From Gordonia hankookensis (lineage in GTDB: Bacteria; Actinomycetota; Actinomycetes; Mycobacteriales; Mycobacteriaceae): a stretch of DNA of 64,000 nt. The stretch spans positions 372,001-436,000 of the forward strand of contig NZ_JACWMS010000004.1 of NCBI RefSeq assembly GCF_014673215.1, read 5' to 3'. Below, piece by piece: positions 44,919-55,272 of this stretch; within the stretch, counting starts at the first letter, position 1; each line of letters opens with the position of its first letter. Under the pieces are notes generated by a model that was not told the DNA's origin, did not search any database, and saw only the letters and a list, made by a program, of their open reading frames with translations. Position numbers and translations under genes: made by a program.

Positions 44919-47671
44919 TCGTTTCGTCGGGCAGCCCGGCCGGGAGTCGACTGCCCGGGGTCTTCGACGGGTACCGACCCGACGGCTCGGCATTGTTCGA
45001 TGTCGAGGGGTTGCCCCACGGCGCGGCAGCGCAGGCACCGTACGACGAGATGCTCGACAGCAGCGGCGTGACCAGGCCGGCCTGGACGGATCTGGTGTCC
45101 GGGTATGCGGCGCGTGGCGACGAACGCCTCAGGGGTGCCGCGGCGCGCCTGGCCACCGCGGTCAGCGACGAGGGCGTCATCTACAACGAGTTCGACGGCG
45201 ACCAGACCGTCGCGCGGGACTGGCAGGTCGATCCGGTCCCGCTCGTCGTCGACGGGGTGGAGTGGACGGAGCTGGAGAAAGCTGTCACCCAGCGGTCGAT
45301 GTTGCTCGATCAGCTGTTGCGGGACATCTATCGCGACCAGAAGACGATCCGCCGTGGCCTGCTCCCACCGGAGATGGTGTTCGGCCACCCCGGCTACATC
45401 CGCAAGGCGGCCCGGCTGGAGGTCGCCGGCCCGCACGCATTGTTCCTGCATGCCCTTGACCTCGGTCGGACGTCCGACGGCAGGTTCGAGGTGTACGCCG
45501 ACCGCACGCAGGCGCCGTCGGGCATCGGCTTCGCGATGGTCGACCGCAGACTGCTCTCGCGAACGTTCCCGCAGCTGTTCCAGACCGTCGCGCCGCGACC
45601 GATCGCGACGTTCGCCGGCACCGTGCGGCTGGCCCTCTTCGACTACGCACCACCCGGCGTCGACGATCCAACGGTCGCGGTGCTGAGTCCTGGCAGCATG
45701 TCCGAAACTGCCTTCGACCAGGCATATCTGGCATCGGTACTGGGGTTCCCCCTCGTCGAGGGCGACGACCTGACCGTGCGTGACGGCGCCGTCTACATGC
45801 GGTCGTTGGGCAAGTACAAGCGGGTCGACGTGCTACTGCGGCGGATCGACGCCGGTTATGCGGATCCGCTCGATCTGCGGACCGACTCCCGGCTCGGCGT
45901 CGCCGGTCTGGTGGAGGCCATCTCACGCGGCACCGTCACGGTGGTGAACACCCTCGGCAGCGGGGTGCTCGAGAACCCGGCACTACACACCGTGCTCGAC
46001 GAACTCGCGCCGGTGCTGCTCGACGAGGATCTCGCGTTGCCGTCGGTACCCACGCTGTGGGCGGGCGATGATCTGCAGCGCACCAAGATCCGCGCCGATC
46101 TCGGCGAGCTGGTGCTGTCGAACTTCGCGACCGACGAGGAGGTGATCGCCCCGATGCTCGATTCCGCGAGGCGTGCCGATCTCCTCGCCCGGATCGAGGC
46201 CCACCCGTGGCAGTGGGTGGCCCGGACGCTGCAACCCGTCTCGATCGCGCCGACGATGACGCCGGGGCGCACCACCGCGCATCGTCCGGGGGTGCTGCGT
46301 GCCGCACAGGTCGGGGTGCGCGCCTTCAGTGTGGCTCAGGGGCCGACCTACGCGGTGATGCCGGGTGGGCTGGGGATGGTGCTCGCGGACGGTCTGGCCG
46401 GTGCCGCGCAGCGGACGGTGTCGGCGAAGGACGTCTGGGTGACCAGCGCCGACGTCGGTGGACATGTCTCACGGAAGTCGGGCACCCGATCGGCGGCCAC
46501 CGACGAGATGGCGGCGCCACGTACCGGCCGGAGTCCGCGTACCGCCGCCTACTTCGACGTCGCCGCGGCCGCGAGTCCCCGCGTCCTGGCCGATCTCTTC
46601 TGGTTCGGGCGCTACGGCGAACGGACGGAGTCGACGACGCGCCTGGCGAAGGTGGCGCGCGAGCGGTACCAGGAGGTGCAGTACCGCCCGTGGATGAGCG
46701 GATCGGCGGCGGTGCCATTGGTGCTGCATGCGGTCGCGCGGGTGACCGGCACAGCCCTCTATCTCGGTACCGCCGACCTCGCGGCAGAGCCCGACGACAC
46801 GCCTGCCGCGCCGGAGCGGGTCAACGAGGCCATCGCGAAGATCACCGATCTGACCATCGCGCGCTCGGTGACCGGGACCATCGCCCACTCCGCCGATCGG
46901 CTCGTCGCGACGGCACGGGCGGTCCGCGATCAGATGTCGACGAGCACGTGGATGGTGTTGGCTCCGGTCGAACGGGCCATCGAGCAACTCGGCGAGCAGG
47001 TCCGCGGCGCCCGCGGCGCGGCCGAACCCACCTCCGTCGCCGGTGACACGACATTGGATCTGGGCTCCGACCTCGGCCATGCGCACGACGAGGTGTTGCA
47101 CGGTGTCCTCGCGCTCGCCGGTCTGCAGGCCGACTCGATGGTGCATGATGCCGGCTGGTTGTTCATGGACATCGGCAGGCGTATCGAACGGACCATCACC
47201 CTCGCCGACCTCACTGCGGCGCTGTTCGTCGTGGCGCAGGACCGTGAGGTCGAGCAGGCGCTCCTGGAGTCGTTCCTGGTCGCCAACGAGTCGTCGGTGA
47301 TCTACCGCAGGCGTAATCGGGGGCTCTACCGATTCGGTGCCGTCGGGGGTCTGCTGTTCTTCGACGAGACCAACCCCCGGGCGATGATCTACCAGTTGAC
47401 ACGGATGCATGACGACCTGACCGCGCTGCCGGACGAACTGCGCTCCGCGAGCTCCGAGCGGATCGTCGAGGAGATGATCGCGGAGCTGCGCCGTTCCGAT
47501 CCGGAAGACCTCGCCGCGGTCGACGCGACGGGTCGCCGGGCACAGCTCGGTGAGTTGATGACCGCCCTCGGTGCCGGAGCGCGTGACCTCTCCGACGTCC
47601 TCACGCGGACCCGGTTCGCCTCGCCCCGGCAGGCGCAGCCGATCTGGGGCGGGGGAGGTGACGGCGTATGA
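44915..47671 (+). CDS. circularly permuted ATP-grasp protein with alpha-E domain (Rv2567 type)
   Basis: 918 residues. Residues about 30-500 are the circularly permuted ATP-grasp (type 2) module, with DEGVIYNEFDGDQTVARDWQ, RGLLPPEMVFGHPGYIRKAA, LHALDLGRTSDGRFEVYADR and PHLQ-like metal sites around RRIDAGYADPLDLRTDSRLG. From about 545 (AAYFDVAAAASPRVLADLFW) comes the alpha-E helical domain (DUF403), with WFGRYGERTESTTRLAKVAR and DIGRRIERTITLADL. ATP-grasp enzymes form amide bonds by acyl phosphates, so a peptide or amide ligase activity is predicted. GTG 44915 overlaps the upstream stop and its own stop overlaps the next ATG. No candidate small peptide substrate gene is visible nearby. Confidence 0.88.
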   Translation: MIVSSGSPAGSRLPGVFDGYRPDGSALFDVEGLPHGAAAQAPYDEMLDSSGVTRPAWTDLVSGYAARGDERLRGAAARLATAVSDEGVIYNEFDGDQTVARDWQVDPVPLVVDGVEWTELEKAVTQRSMLLDQLLRDIYRDQKTIRRGLLPPEMVFGHPGYIRKAARLEVAGPHALFLHALDLGRTSDGRFEVYADRTQAPSGIGFAMVDRRLLSRTFPQLFQTVAPRPIATFAGTVRLALFDYAPPGVDDPTVAVLSPGSMSETAFDQAYLASVLGFPLVEGDDLTVRDGAVYMRSLGKYKRVDVLLRRIDAGYADPLDLRTDSRLGVAGLVEAISRGTVTVVNTLGSGVLENPALHTVLDELAPVLLDEDLALPSVPTLWAGDDLQRTKIRADLGELVLSNFATDEEVIAPMLDSARRADLLARIEAHPWQWVARTLQPVSIAPTMTPGRTTAHRPGVLRAAQVGVRAFSVAQGPTYAVMPGGLGMVLADGLAGAAQRTVSAKDVWVTSADVGGHVSRKSGTRSAATDEMAAPRTGRSPRTAAYFDVAAAASPRVLADLFWFGRYGERTESTTRLAKVARERYQEVQYRPWMSGSAAVPLVLHAVARVTGTALYLGTADLAAEPDDTPAAPERVNEAIAKITDLTIARSVTGTIAHSADRLVATARAVRDQMSTSTWMVLAPVERAIEQLGEQVRGARGAAEPTSVAGDTTLDLGSDLGHAHDEVLHGVLALAGLQADSMVHDAGWLFMDIGRRIERTITLADLTAALFVVAQDREVEQALLESFLVANESSVIYRRRNRGLYRFGAVGGLLFFDETNPRAMIYQLTRMHDDLTALPDELRSASSERIVEEMIAELRRSDPEDLAAVDATGRRAQLGELMTALGAGARDLSDVLTRTRFASPRQAQPIWGGGGDGV

Positions 47672-48666
47672 CCGGCGCACCGGAACCAGCAGTGGAACCG
47701 CCTTCGGAAAGTGGCGACGTCATCGATGGTCACCGGCGTCGCTACCGGGTCATGCATCGCACGTCGTACACCTACGACGACGTGGTCTCGTCGTCATACG
47801 GTCGCTGCTACCTCACCCCTCGCGAGTTGCCGCACCAGCGGGTGCTGTCGGCCGGGGTGACCATCGAACCCGAGCCCGACGACTGGTCCACCGGGGTCGA
47901 TGTCTACGGCAACGCTGATTCGTACTTCCATGTCCGGTCCAACCACGACGAGCTGGTCGTCACCGCGACCTCGGTCGTCGAGGTCGATCCACCCGACCCG
48001 GGGATGCTCCTCTCGCCTGCGGCACTCGGTCCGTGGGAGCAGGCCCGCCCGTCGTCGATCGGTCCCGCGGGTGCCGGTGCGGTCGAGTTCCTCCTCGACC
48101 TCACGCCTCCGGAGATCACGCCTGCGGTGGCCGGTTACGCGGCTGAGGTGTTCCGGCCCGGCCGGCCGCTGATCGAGGCCGTCACAGACCTGACCTCGCG
48201 GATCTTCCGGGACTTCACCTACAAATCGGGATCGACAGCGATCAGCACCCGCGTGGACACCGTCCTGGAACGGCGTATGGGGGTCTGTCAGGACTTCGCC
48301 CGCGTCGCCATCGCCTGCCTGCGCTCGGTCGGGCTCGCAGCGCGTTACGAGTCGGGCTATCTGGCCACCGATCCACCGCCGGGCCGGGAACGGATCTTCG
48401 GCGCGGACGCGAGCCACGCGTGGGCGGCCGTGTGGCTGCCCGGTGACCGTTGGCTGGCCTTCGACCCGACCAACGACAAGCTCGTCGACGAACGACACGT
48501 GACAGTGGCGTGGGGTCGCGACTACGACGACGTCCCGCCGTTGCGCGGGGTCATCTACACGGAGTCGAAGAAGAGCCGGATCGATGTGTCGGTGGACGTC
48601 AGCCCGATCGGTGCCGACGATGTGTCCGAGATCACCGAGGGGTCGTCGAGAACGAACGCCGACTAG
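47668..48666 (+). CDS. transglutaminase-like protein (Rv2569c type)
   Basis: 332 residues with an N-terminal transglutaminase N-domain (YRVMHRTSYTYDDVVSSSYG) and a C-terminal core holding the triad C207 in MGVCQDFARVAIACLRSVGL, H250 in GADASHAWAAVWLPG and D266 in LAFDPTND. It ends in an unusual WGRDYDDVPPLRGVIY segment, the family hallmark. There is no signal peptide. ATG 47668 overlaps the ATP-grasp stop by four bases, completing a three-gene unit translated together. In M. tuberculosis the homologue lies in the opposite orientation, so tight co-orientation here is informative. Confidence 0.88.
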   Translation: MTGAPEPAVEPPSESGDVIDGHRRRYRVMHRTSYTYDDVVSSSYGRCYLTPRELPHQRVLSAGVTIEPEPDDWSTGVDVYGNADSYFHVRSNHDELVVTATSVVEVDPPDPGMLLSPAALGPWEQARPSSIGPAGAGAVEFLLDLTPPEITPAVAGYAAEVFRPGRPLIEAVTDLTSRIFRDFTYKSGSTAISTRVDTVLERRMGVCQDFARVAIACLRSVGLAARYESGYLATDPPPGRERIFGADASHAWAAVWLPGDRWLAFDPTNDKLVDERHVTVAWGRDYDDVPPLRGVIYTESKKSRIDVSVDVSPIGADDVSEITEGSSRTNAD

Positions 48667-48865
48667 CCTCACCGGGCGATTCGGGCCGGTTCACCCGACC
48701 GGATGACACGCACCGGCGTCGGGCTGGACCTCGACCTGACCCTTGTTGTGCGAGACGGGATCTGACATCTGCCGAGGTGGGCGCGGTTTACCAGTGGCAA
48801 ATGCATTGCAGATGGATGAAGAGTCGTGACGCCGTGATCGGCGATTGGGTAGGTTGGTGGGTGAC

Positions 48866-50026
48866 ATGACGGTAATCACTGAGAGTCGCATCGCCGGTGT
48901 GGTGCGCGCGGCCGAGGCGGTTCTCTCGCATCGGGCCGGTTCCCCCGTCACCCTCGCAGACCCCGAAGACCTCGGGGGCAGTGGTCGCACCGTCGTGGTG
49001 CGGGCGCGGGTGGCGGTCAATCCTCTGTCGATGGATCGCACCCTGGTGATCAAGGCATTGCCCGCCGACGAGGACCCCCGCGCCTTCCATCGCGAACTCG
49101 CCTCCTACAAGTACGCCACCGCGCTGCCAACCGAGTCCCGTCCGGGACCACAGCTCATCGCGTCGGACCCCGACGTACGGGTCCTCGTGCTCACCGACCT
49201 CGGGCACGGGCGATCACTGACCTCGCTGTTGTCGGGCACCGACGTCGTCGAGACCTCGCACGCCGTCAGTGCCTGGGGGCAGGCACTCGGTCGTATGCAC
49301 GCGGCGACGGTCGGCGGTGAGATCGACTTCCTCGCCATTCTGCGGCGTGGGGCGAACGGCACCGATGACGTTGATGTCCTCGGCGAGGCCGCCGCGCGGG
49401 CGGTCGAGGACGCGCCGGCCCTGACCGAGAGCCTCGGTGTCGAACTGCCCGATGACGTCGCGAAACGACTGATGATCGCCTGTGGACTGTTCGCCGACGG
49501 TGATCACCGGGCCTTCAGCCCGTCGGACGTCGGCGCGGAGAACATCCTGCTCAACGACGAGGGCGTGCAGTTCATGGACTACGAGTGGGGCGGTTTCCGC
49601 GACGCCACTCTCGACATCGCGTATGCCCTGGTCACCTTCGGTGCACAGTTGTCGCACGTCAACGTCGACCACCGCGCCGACCTCGAGATCGCGATGGTCG
49701 ACGCCTGGCGATCGGAGGTCTATCCCATCTGGCCGGGCCTCGGTCACGACGGTGAGGCGACCCGCAAGATCACCACCGCCCGGCTGTTGTGGACGTGGCT
49801 GTCGACTGTGTGGATGCTGCCCGACGATGCAGCCGCGACCGTCGAGGACCGACGTCCCGGTCACGCCGGTCAGACCCACGACTGGGCGCTGCACACCAAC
49901 GATCCCCGCGTCGTCGTCGCGCGCTGGGCGGATCTGTCGGCCGCGGCGGTCCGGGCAGGCGAAGCGGAGATCGCCGAGTTCGCGTCCCGGCTCGGTGCCG
50001 CGCTGCAGCGCACCTGGCTCACCTGA
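48866..50026 (+). CDS. aminoglycoside-phosphotransferase-fold protein with altered catalytic loop
   Basis: 386 residues with an APH/choline-kinase-like fold: VVVRARVAVNPLSMDRTLVI and the strand VIKALPADEDPRAFHRELA (N-lobe Lys and Glu), DPDVRVLVLTDLGHGRSLTS, WGQALGRMHAATVGGEIDF, and in the C-lobe FSPSDVGAENILLNDEGVQF and MDYEWGGFRDATLDIAYALV. The usual catalytic HxD before the Asn is SPSD here, with the Asp kept but the His replaced, while the metal-binding Asp (MDYEW) is kept. A kinase with an atypical substrate, or a lost activity, are both possible. ATG 48866 is used. It lies between the transglutaminase operon and rarA, ten bases from rarA. Confidence 0.7.
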   Translation: MTVITESRIAGVVRAAEAVLSHRAGSPVTLADPEDLGGSGRTVVVRARVAVNPLSMDRTLVIKALPADEDPRAFHRELASYKYATALPTESRPGPQLIASDPDVRVLVLTDLGHGRSLTSLLSGTDVVETSHAVSAWGQALGRMHAATVGGEIDFLAILRRGANGTDDVDVLGEAAARAVEDAPALTESLGVELPDDVAKRLMIACGLFADGDHRAFSPSDVGAENILLNDEGVQFMDYEWGGFRDATLDIAYALVTFGAQLSHVNVDHRADLEIAMVDAWRSEVYPIWPGLGHDGEATRKITTARLLWTWLSTVWMLPDDAAATVEDRRPGHAGQTHDWALHTNDPRVVVARWADLSAAAVRAGEAEIAEFASRLGAALQRTWLT

Positions 50027-50035
50027 CGGCGCGCC

Positions 50036-51436
50036 GTGGAAGGGCTGTTCGACCCACCGACAGGCGCCCCGGGTCCCGGTTCGGGCGGCCTCGCGTCACC
50101 TCCCGGCGCGCACGCACCGTTGGCGGTGCGGATGCGCCCGGAGTCGCTCGAGGAGATCGTCGGCCAGCAGCATCTGCTGGGCCCCGGGTCGCCGTTGCGA
50201 CGCCTCATCAACGGCTCCGGTGCGGCATCAGTGATGCTCTACGGCCCGCCCGGTACCGGCAAGACGACGATGGCCGCCCTGATCTCCCGGGCCACGGGAG
50301 GTCGGTTCGAGGCGCTCTCGGCACTGTCGGCCGGCGTGAAGGAGGTGCGTGCCGTCATCGACGTCGCGCGGCGCCGGTTGATCGAGGGGCAGCAGACCGT
50401 GCTGTTCATCGACGAGGTGCATCGGTTCAGCAAGACGCAGCAGGACGCGTTGCTGGACGCGGTGGAGAACCGCATCGTGCTGCTGGTGGCGGCGACCACG
50501 GAGAACCCGTCGTTCTCGGTGGTCGCGCCGTTGCTGTCGCGGTCACTGGTGCTGCAGCTGCGATCGCTCTCCGACGACGACATCCGCGAGGTGCTGCGCC
50601 GTGCCGTGGCCGACCCGCGCGGTCTCGACGGGCGGGTCGAGGTCAGTGACGCGGCCATGGACCACCTCGTCGCGGTGGCCGGTGGCGACGCCCGTCGGGC
50701 CCTGACCGGCCTGGAGGCGAGCGCGGATGCGGCGTTGCGCGGCGACGACGAGGATGCCTCGGGAGCCGACGGCCACCGTCGGGTGCTCGACGTGACCGAG
50801 GTGGAGGCGGCCATCGATCGCGCCGCGGTGCGCTATGACCGTGACGGCGACCAGCACTACGACGTGACCAGCGCATTCATCAAGTCCATCCGCGGCTCGG
50901 ATGTCGATGCCGCGCTGCACTACCTGGCTCGGATGATCGTCGCGGGCGAGGACCCCCGATTCATCGCCCGTCGCCTGATGATCCATGCCAGCGAGGACAT
51001 CGGCATGGCCGACCCGACGGCCCTGCAGACGGCCGTGGCCGCCGCCCAGGTGGTGGCTCTGGTCGGGATGCCGGAGGCAAAACTGGCCCTCACCCAGGCC
51101 ACCATCCACCTGGCGACCGCCCCGAAGTCGGGCGGAGTGGTCTCGGCGATCGGCGCCGCGATCGCCGATGTCGAGGCCGGGAAGTCGGGGGCGGTTCCCG
51201 CGCATCTTCGAGACAGCCACTACGCCGGGGCCAAAGGTCTGGGCAGCGGCATCGGCTATCGGTACCCGCACGACGATCCGGACGGTGTGGTGGCCCAGCA
51301 GTACGCGCCCGACGAACTGATCGGGGTCGACTACTACCAGCCGACCGATCACGGGTTCGAACGAGAGATCGGCGCCCGGCTGGGCAAGTTGCGGTCCATC
51401 GTGCGGGCCGCGGTTGCCCGTTCGCGGCGACGGTAG
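50036..51436 (+). CDS. rarA: replication-associated recombination AAA+ ATPase RarA (MgsA)
   Basis: 466 residues. The conserved start [20 protein letters not shown] leads into Walker A ([19 protein letters not shown]), Walker B ([20 protein letters not shown]), sensor 1 ([20 protein letters not shown]) and the C-terminal tetramerisation part with [20 protein letters not shown] and [18 protein letters not shown]. RarA acts at stalled or broken replication forks, linked to clamp-loader-like function. GTG 50036 begins ten bases after the preceding stop. An insertion of about 15 residues ([13 protein letters not shown]) sits in a variable loop. It converges on the OsmC gene with 13 bases between the stops. 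Confidence 0.94.
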   Translation: MEGLFDPPTGAPGPGSGGLASPPGAHAPLAVRMRPESLEEIVGQQHLLGPGSPLRRLINGSGAASVMLYGPPGTGKTTMAALISRATGGRFEALSALSAGVKEVRAVIDVARRRLIEGQQTVLFIDEVHRFSKTQQDALLDAVENRIVLLVAATTENPSFSVVAPLLSRSLVLQLRSLSDDDIREVLRRAVADPRGLDGRVEVSDAAMDHLVAVAGGDARRALTGLEASADAALRGDDEDASGADGHRRVLDVTEVEAAIDRAAVRYDRDGDQHYDVTSAFIKSIRGSDVDAALHYLARMIVAGEDPRFIARRLMIHASEDIGMADPTALQTAVAAAQVVALVGMPEAKLALTQATIHLATAPKSGGVVSAIGAAIADVEAGKSGAVPAHLRDSHYAGAKGLGSGIGYRYPHDDPDGVVAQQYAPDELIGVDYYQPTDHGFEREIGARLGKLRSIVRAAVARSRRR

Positions 51437-51449
51437 ACCTTCCAGGCGG

Positions 51450-51917
51450 TCAGCCGATCTCGACCACGGTCTCGTGGCGGACGGGGAAGTTCACCGAGTT
51501 CGCGATGAAGCACCACTCGTGGGCGTCGTCATGGGCAGCGATCGCATCGTCGACCATCGACCCGTCCGCGACGGTGACCCGCGGACGCAGCGTGGCGCTC
51601 ACGAAGTGCCCACCATTGCCGTCCTGTGCCATGACCGCGTGCGCGTCGTCGACGTACGCGGTGACGACGACACCGCGGGCCACGCAGGCATGCAGGTAGG
51701 AGAGCAGGTGGCACTGGGAGAGCGCCGCCAGCAGCATGTCCTCCGGGTTCCAGCGCCCACGGTCGCCGCGGAACGCGGCATCGGCGGAACCGAGAAGCGC
51801 AGGCTTTCCCGGCATGGCAACGACCGTGTCGCGGTCGTAGTCGCGATACCCGGTTGTTCCCGGGCCACGGTTGCCGGTCCAGGTGGTCGTGAGTGCGTAT
51901 TGATGGTCGGTCGACAT
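51450..51917 (-). CDS. OsmC/Ohr-family protein
   Basis: A 155-residue cytoplasmic protein of the OsmC/Ohr fold, in which two subunits form a thiol peroxidase or redox pocket. Family features are [20 protein letters not shown] near the start, [19 protein letters not shown] with the active Cys, and [17 protein letters not shown] at the end, where a second Cys usual in Ohr sits in [10 protein letters not shown]. Both cysteines appear to be present, so hydroperoxide reduction is plausible. ATG 51917 is preferred to the long upstream frame because similarity starts with STDHQY. It is divergent from alaS. Confidence 0.85.
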   Translation of the reverse strand: MSTDHQYALTTTWTGNRGPGTTGYRDYDRDTVVAMPGKPALLGSADAAFRGDRGRWNPEDMLLAALSQCHLLSYLHACVARGVVVTAYVDDAHAVMAQDGNGGHFVSATLRPRVTVADGSMVDDAIAAHDDAHEWCFIANSVNFPVRHETVVEIG

Positions 51918-51982
51918 GGTCGACGAGTCTGCCACCGGGCTCCGACACGATGCCGGACACGTACGCGCTCCCACCTCGGCGG

Positions 51983-51988
51983 TAGTCT
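51983..51988 (+). promoter_or_regulatory. candidate -10 element for alaS
   Basis: TAGTCT fits TANNNT and lies 77 bases before the TTG start of alaS. It overlaps the region shared with the divergent OsmC gene. No -35 or T-box elements are clear. Confidence 0.4.
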
Positions 51989-52065
51989 GGAGAGTCGCAG
52001 ACCGGTCACGACGCCGGTCCGGACGACCAGATGCCAGACCGACCACTCACCAAGGACGAACTCAG

Positions 52066-54744
52066 TTGCAGACGCATGACATCCGGCAGCGCTTCCTGGA
52101 TCACTTCATCAAGGCGGGCCACACCGAGGTCCCGAGCGCCTCGCTGATCCTCGATGACCCCAACCTGCTGTTCGTCAACGCCGGAATGGTGCCGTTCAAG
52201 CCTTACTTCCTGGGTGAGCAGACCCCACCCTTCGACCGCGCGACGAGCGTGCAGAAATGCGTGCGCACCCTCGACATCGACGAGGTCGGCATCACGACGC
52301 GTCACAACACGTTCTTCCAGATGGCGGGCAACTTCTCGTTCGGCGACTACTTCAAGCGCGAGGCGATCGGCTTCGCGTGGACGTTGCTCACCAACAGCGT
52401 CGCCGACGGCGGATACGGGATCGAGGCCGACAAACTGTGGCCGACGGTCTACCTCGACGACGACGAGGCCGAGGCCATCTGGCGCGACGAGATCGGCGTC
52501 CCCGCCGAGCGCATCCAGCGGCGCGGTCTGAAGGACAACTACTGGTCGATGGGTGTCCCGGGCCCCTGCGGCCCGTGCTCGGAGATCTTCTACGACCGCG
52601 GTCCGGCCTACGGCGAGGAAGGCGGGCCCGAGGCCGACGAGGACCGCTACATCGAGATCTGGAATCTCGTGTTCATGCAGAACGTGCGGGGCCCCGGTGG
52701 CGGCAAGGACGGCTACGAGATCCTCGGTCCGCTGCCGAAGAAGAACATCGACACCGGCATGGGCATCGAGCGTGTCGCCTGCATCCTGCAGGGCGTCGAC
52801 AACGTCTACGAGACCGACCTGTGCAAGCCGATCATCGACCTCGCGGCCCGACTGACCGGCCGCGCATACGGCGCAGGCAATCACGACGACGACGTCCGGT
52901 TCCGCGTGATCGCCGACCACGCCCGCACCGCGACCCTACTCATCGGCGATGGCGTCCTGCCCGGCAACGACGGACGAGGTTACGTCCTGCGCCGCCTGCT
53001 GCGGCGGGTGGTCCGGTCGGTACGTCTCCTCGGAGCCGATCAGCCGACGATGGGGGACTTCATCAACCTCGTCGTCGACACCATGTCTCCCTCATACCCG
53101 AACCTCGCCGAGCAGCGCACGCACATCGTCGACGTCGCGATCGGTGAGGAGGCGTCGTTCAGCAAGACGTTGGCCGCCGGTTCCAAGCTCTTCGCCGATG
53201 CCGCGCAGGCCACCAAGGCGTCCGAGAACACCACGATCAGCGGTGACGACGCGTTCACCTTGCACGACACCTACGGCTTCCCGATCGACCTGACCCTGGA
53301 GATGGCCGCCGAGGCCGGGTTGTCGGTGGACCAGCAGGGTTTCACCGCGCTGATGGCCGAGCAGAAGCAGCGCGCCAAGGCCGATGCGACCGCCCGCAAG
53401 ACCGGTCACGCCGACCTGTCGGTGTATCGCGAGTTCCTCGACCGTGGGCCGACCACATTCACCGGGTTCGACGAACTCGTCTCGGAGGCAAAGGTTCTCG
53501 GGCTCGTGTCCGACGGCACCCGGGTGCGCAGCGCGTCGTCGGGGCAGGAATTGGTCGTGGTACTCGACCGCAGTCCGCTCTACGCCGAATCCGGCGGTCA
53601 GATGGCCGATGTCGGGACGATCACGACCGGCGACGGTGTGCGCCTGCGCATCACCGACGTCCAGAAGGCCGGCAAGTCCGTGTGGCTGCACAAGGTGACC
53701 GTCGACGAGGGTGAGATCGCCGAGGGCGACGAGGTCATCGCGTCGGTCGACCAGGCGTGGCGGCACGGTGCGACACAGGGACATTCGGGAACTCACATGG
53801 TGCACGCCGCACTGCGCGAGGTACTCGGGCCGACCGCGACGCAGGCCGGTTCGCTGAACCGGCCCGGCTATCTGCGATTCGACTTCCACTCCGGGAAGCC
53901 GTTGTCGGAGAGCCAGCGTCGTGAGATCGAGGAGATCAGCAATGCGGCGGTCGAGGCCAACTATCCGGTGCACACCTTCGAGACGGGGCTGACCGAGGCG
54001 AAGCAGATGGGAGCGCTGGCGCTGTTCGGTGAGAACTACGGCGACGTGGTCCGCGTCGTCGAGATCGGTGGCCCGTTCTCCATGGAGCTGTGCGGCGGAA
54101 CGCATGTCGCGGCGTCGTCGCAGATCGGTCCGGTCACGGTGATCGGTGAATCGTCGGTCGGATCGGGTGTCCGGCGCGTGGAGGCCTACGTCGGCATGGA
54201 CTCGTTCCGGTTCCTGTCCAAGGAGCGGGCGCTGCTGGCCGGTCTCGCATCGTCACTCAAGGTGCCCTCCGATGAGGTGCCGGGTCGCGTCGAGCAACTG
54301 GTGAACCGGCTGCGCGACGCGGAGAAGCAGGTCGAACGGTTGCGGGCGGATTCGGCTCGCGCAGCAGCAGGCGGACTGATCGACTCCGCCGTCACGGTGG
54401 GTTCGACGCTGATCGTCGGTGGGCGCCTGCCCGACGGGCTCGACGCCAACGGGTTGCGTTCGCTCGCAACGGATCTGCGTGGCAAGGTCGCCGACCGGCC
54501 GGCGGTGATCGCGCTCTTCTCGTCGACCACCGATGGCGAGACCACCAAGGTGCCATTCGTCGTGGCCACGACCGATGCCGCTCGCGGACTCGGCGTCAAG
54601 GCCGGTGACATCGTCAAGGAGGTCGCCGGACTGGTCGGCGGCCGCGGTGGCGGAAAACCCGATCTCGCGCAGGGATCCGGTACCGACGTCACCGGCGTCG
54701 ACGCCGCGATGACCCGTCTGCGCGAACTCGTCCGGGACCGATGA
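52066..54744 (+). CDS. alaS: alanine--tRNA ligase
   Basis: 892 residues. The start is TTG at 52066, preceded by AAGGAC and giving the family N-terminus [20 protein letters not shown]; no ATG/GTG lies at this point. The class II core shows [35 protein letters not shown] and [19 protein letters not shown]. The editing domain has the zinc-ligand pairs [16 protein letters not shown] and [17 protein letters not shown], and the C-terminal part ([16 protein letters not shown]) is the C-Ala/DHHA1-like region. It charges tRNA-Ala and clears misacylated Ser/Gly. Its stop overlaps ruvX by four bases. Confidence 0.96.
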   Translation: MQTHDIRQRFLDHFIKAGHTEVPSASLILDDPNLLFVNAGMVPFKPYFLGEQTPPFDRATSVQKCVRTLDIDEVGITTRHNTFFQMAGNFSFGDYFKREAIGFAWTLLTNSVADGGYGIEADKLWPTVYLDDDEAEAIWRDEIGVPAERIQRRGLKDNYWSMGVPGPCGPCSEIFYDRGPAYGEEGGPEADEDRYIEIWNLVFMQNVRGPGGGKDGYEILGPLPKKNIDTGMGIERVACILQGVDNVYETDLCKPIIDLAARLTGRAYGAGNHDDDVRFRVIADHARTATLLIGDGVLPGNDGRGYVLRRLLRRVVRSVRLLGADQPTMGDFINLVVDTMSPSYPNLAEQRTHIVDVAIGEEASFSKTLAAGSKLFADAAQATKASENTTISGDDAFTLHDTYGFPIDLTLEMAAEAGLSVDQQGFTALMAEQKQRAKADATARKTGHADLSVYREFLDRGPTTFTGFDELVSEAKVLGLVSDGTRVRSASSGQELVVVLDRSPLYAESGGQMADVGTITTGDGVRLRITDVQKAGKSVWLHKVTVDEGEIAEGDEVIASVDQAWRHGATQGHSGTHMVHAALREVLGPTATQAGSLNRPGYLRFDFHSGKPLSESQRREIEEISNAAVEANYPVHTFETGLTEAKQMGALALFGENYGDVVRVVEIGGPFSMELCGGTHVAASSQIGPVTVIGESSVGSGVRRVEAYVGMDSFRFLSKERALLAGLASSLKVPSDEVPGRVEQLVNRLRDAEKQVERLRADSARAAAGGLIDSAVTVGSTLIVGGRLPDGLDANGLRSLATDLRGKVADRPAVIALFSSTTDGETTKVPFVVATTDAARGLGVKAGDIVKEVAGLVGGRGGGKPDLAQGSGTDVTGVDAAMTRLRELVRDR

Positions 54745-55172
54745 CGGCGACCCGCGGACGTCGCATCGGCGTCGATGTCGGATCGGTCCGCATCGGTGTC
54801 GCGGTGTGTGATCCGGATGGCATTCTCGCGACACCCGTCGAGACCGTCCGGCGGACCCCCGGCGGCAGAGCGGACCTCGAACGAATCGCCGCCATCGTGG
54901 CCGAGTACGACGCAGTCGGCGTGGTGGTCGGTCTACCCAGGACATTGCGCAACGAGGACGGGAAGGCGGCCGGGCTGGCACGTGAGTTCGGTGATCAGCT
55001 CGCAGCCCGTATCAGCCCGGTCGGTGTCGAATATCACGACGAACGCCTGACCACGGTGACTGCTACCCAGGCGCTGCGTGCGAGCGGGGTGAAAGCGAAA
55101 TCCTCGCGCGCCGTGATTGATCAAGCGGCCGCGGTCGCTATTCTGCAGGGGTGGCTGGATACGCGACGATGA
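54741..55172 (+). CDS. ruvX: RuvX (YqgF)-family Holliday junction resolvase / pre-16S rRNA nuclease
   Basis: A 143-residue RNase H-like nuclease. The first catalytic Asp is in [19 protein letters not shown]; other family parts are [40 protein letters not shown] and [19 protein letters not shown], holding the remaining acidic residues. In bacteria YqgF matures the 5' end of 16S rRNA, while in mycobacteria it is reported as a junction resolvase. The gene overlaps alaS (ATGA) and is followed by mltG. Confidence 0.92.
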   Translation: MTATRGRRIGVDVGSVRIGVAVCDPDGILATPVETVRRTPGGRADLERIAAIVAEYDAVGVVVGLPRTLRNEDGKAAGLAREFGDQLAARISPVGVEYHDERLTTVTATQALRASGVKAKSSRAVIDQAAAVAILQGWLDTRR

Positions 55173-55228
55173 GTTCTGGATCCGTCCGTCCCCACAGCAC
55201 AGCGCAATTCGCGATCGCGAATCGGCGC

Positions 55229-55234
55229 TACAAT
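55229..55234 (+). promoter_or_regulatory. candidate -10 element for mltG
   Basis: TACAAT is a strong TANNNT hexamer 39 bases before GTG 55273, in a locally A/T-richer stretch just after ruvX. It could drive mltG apart from alaS-ruvX. Confidence 0.45.
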
Positions 55235-55272
55235 TCAGACGACTTTCGCCGGAACCGGAGAGGAATCATTCG

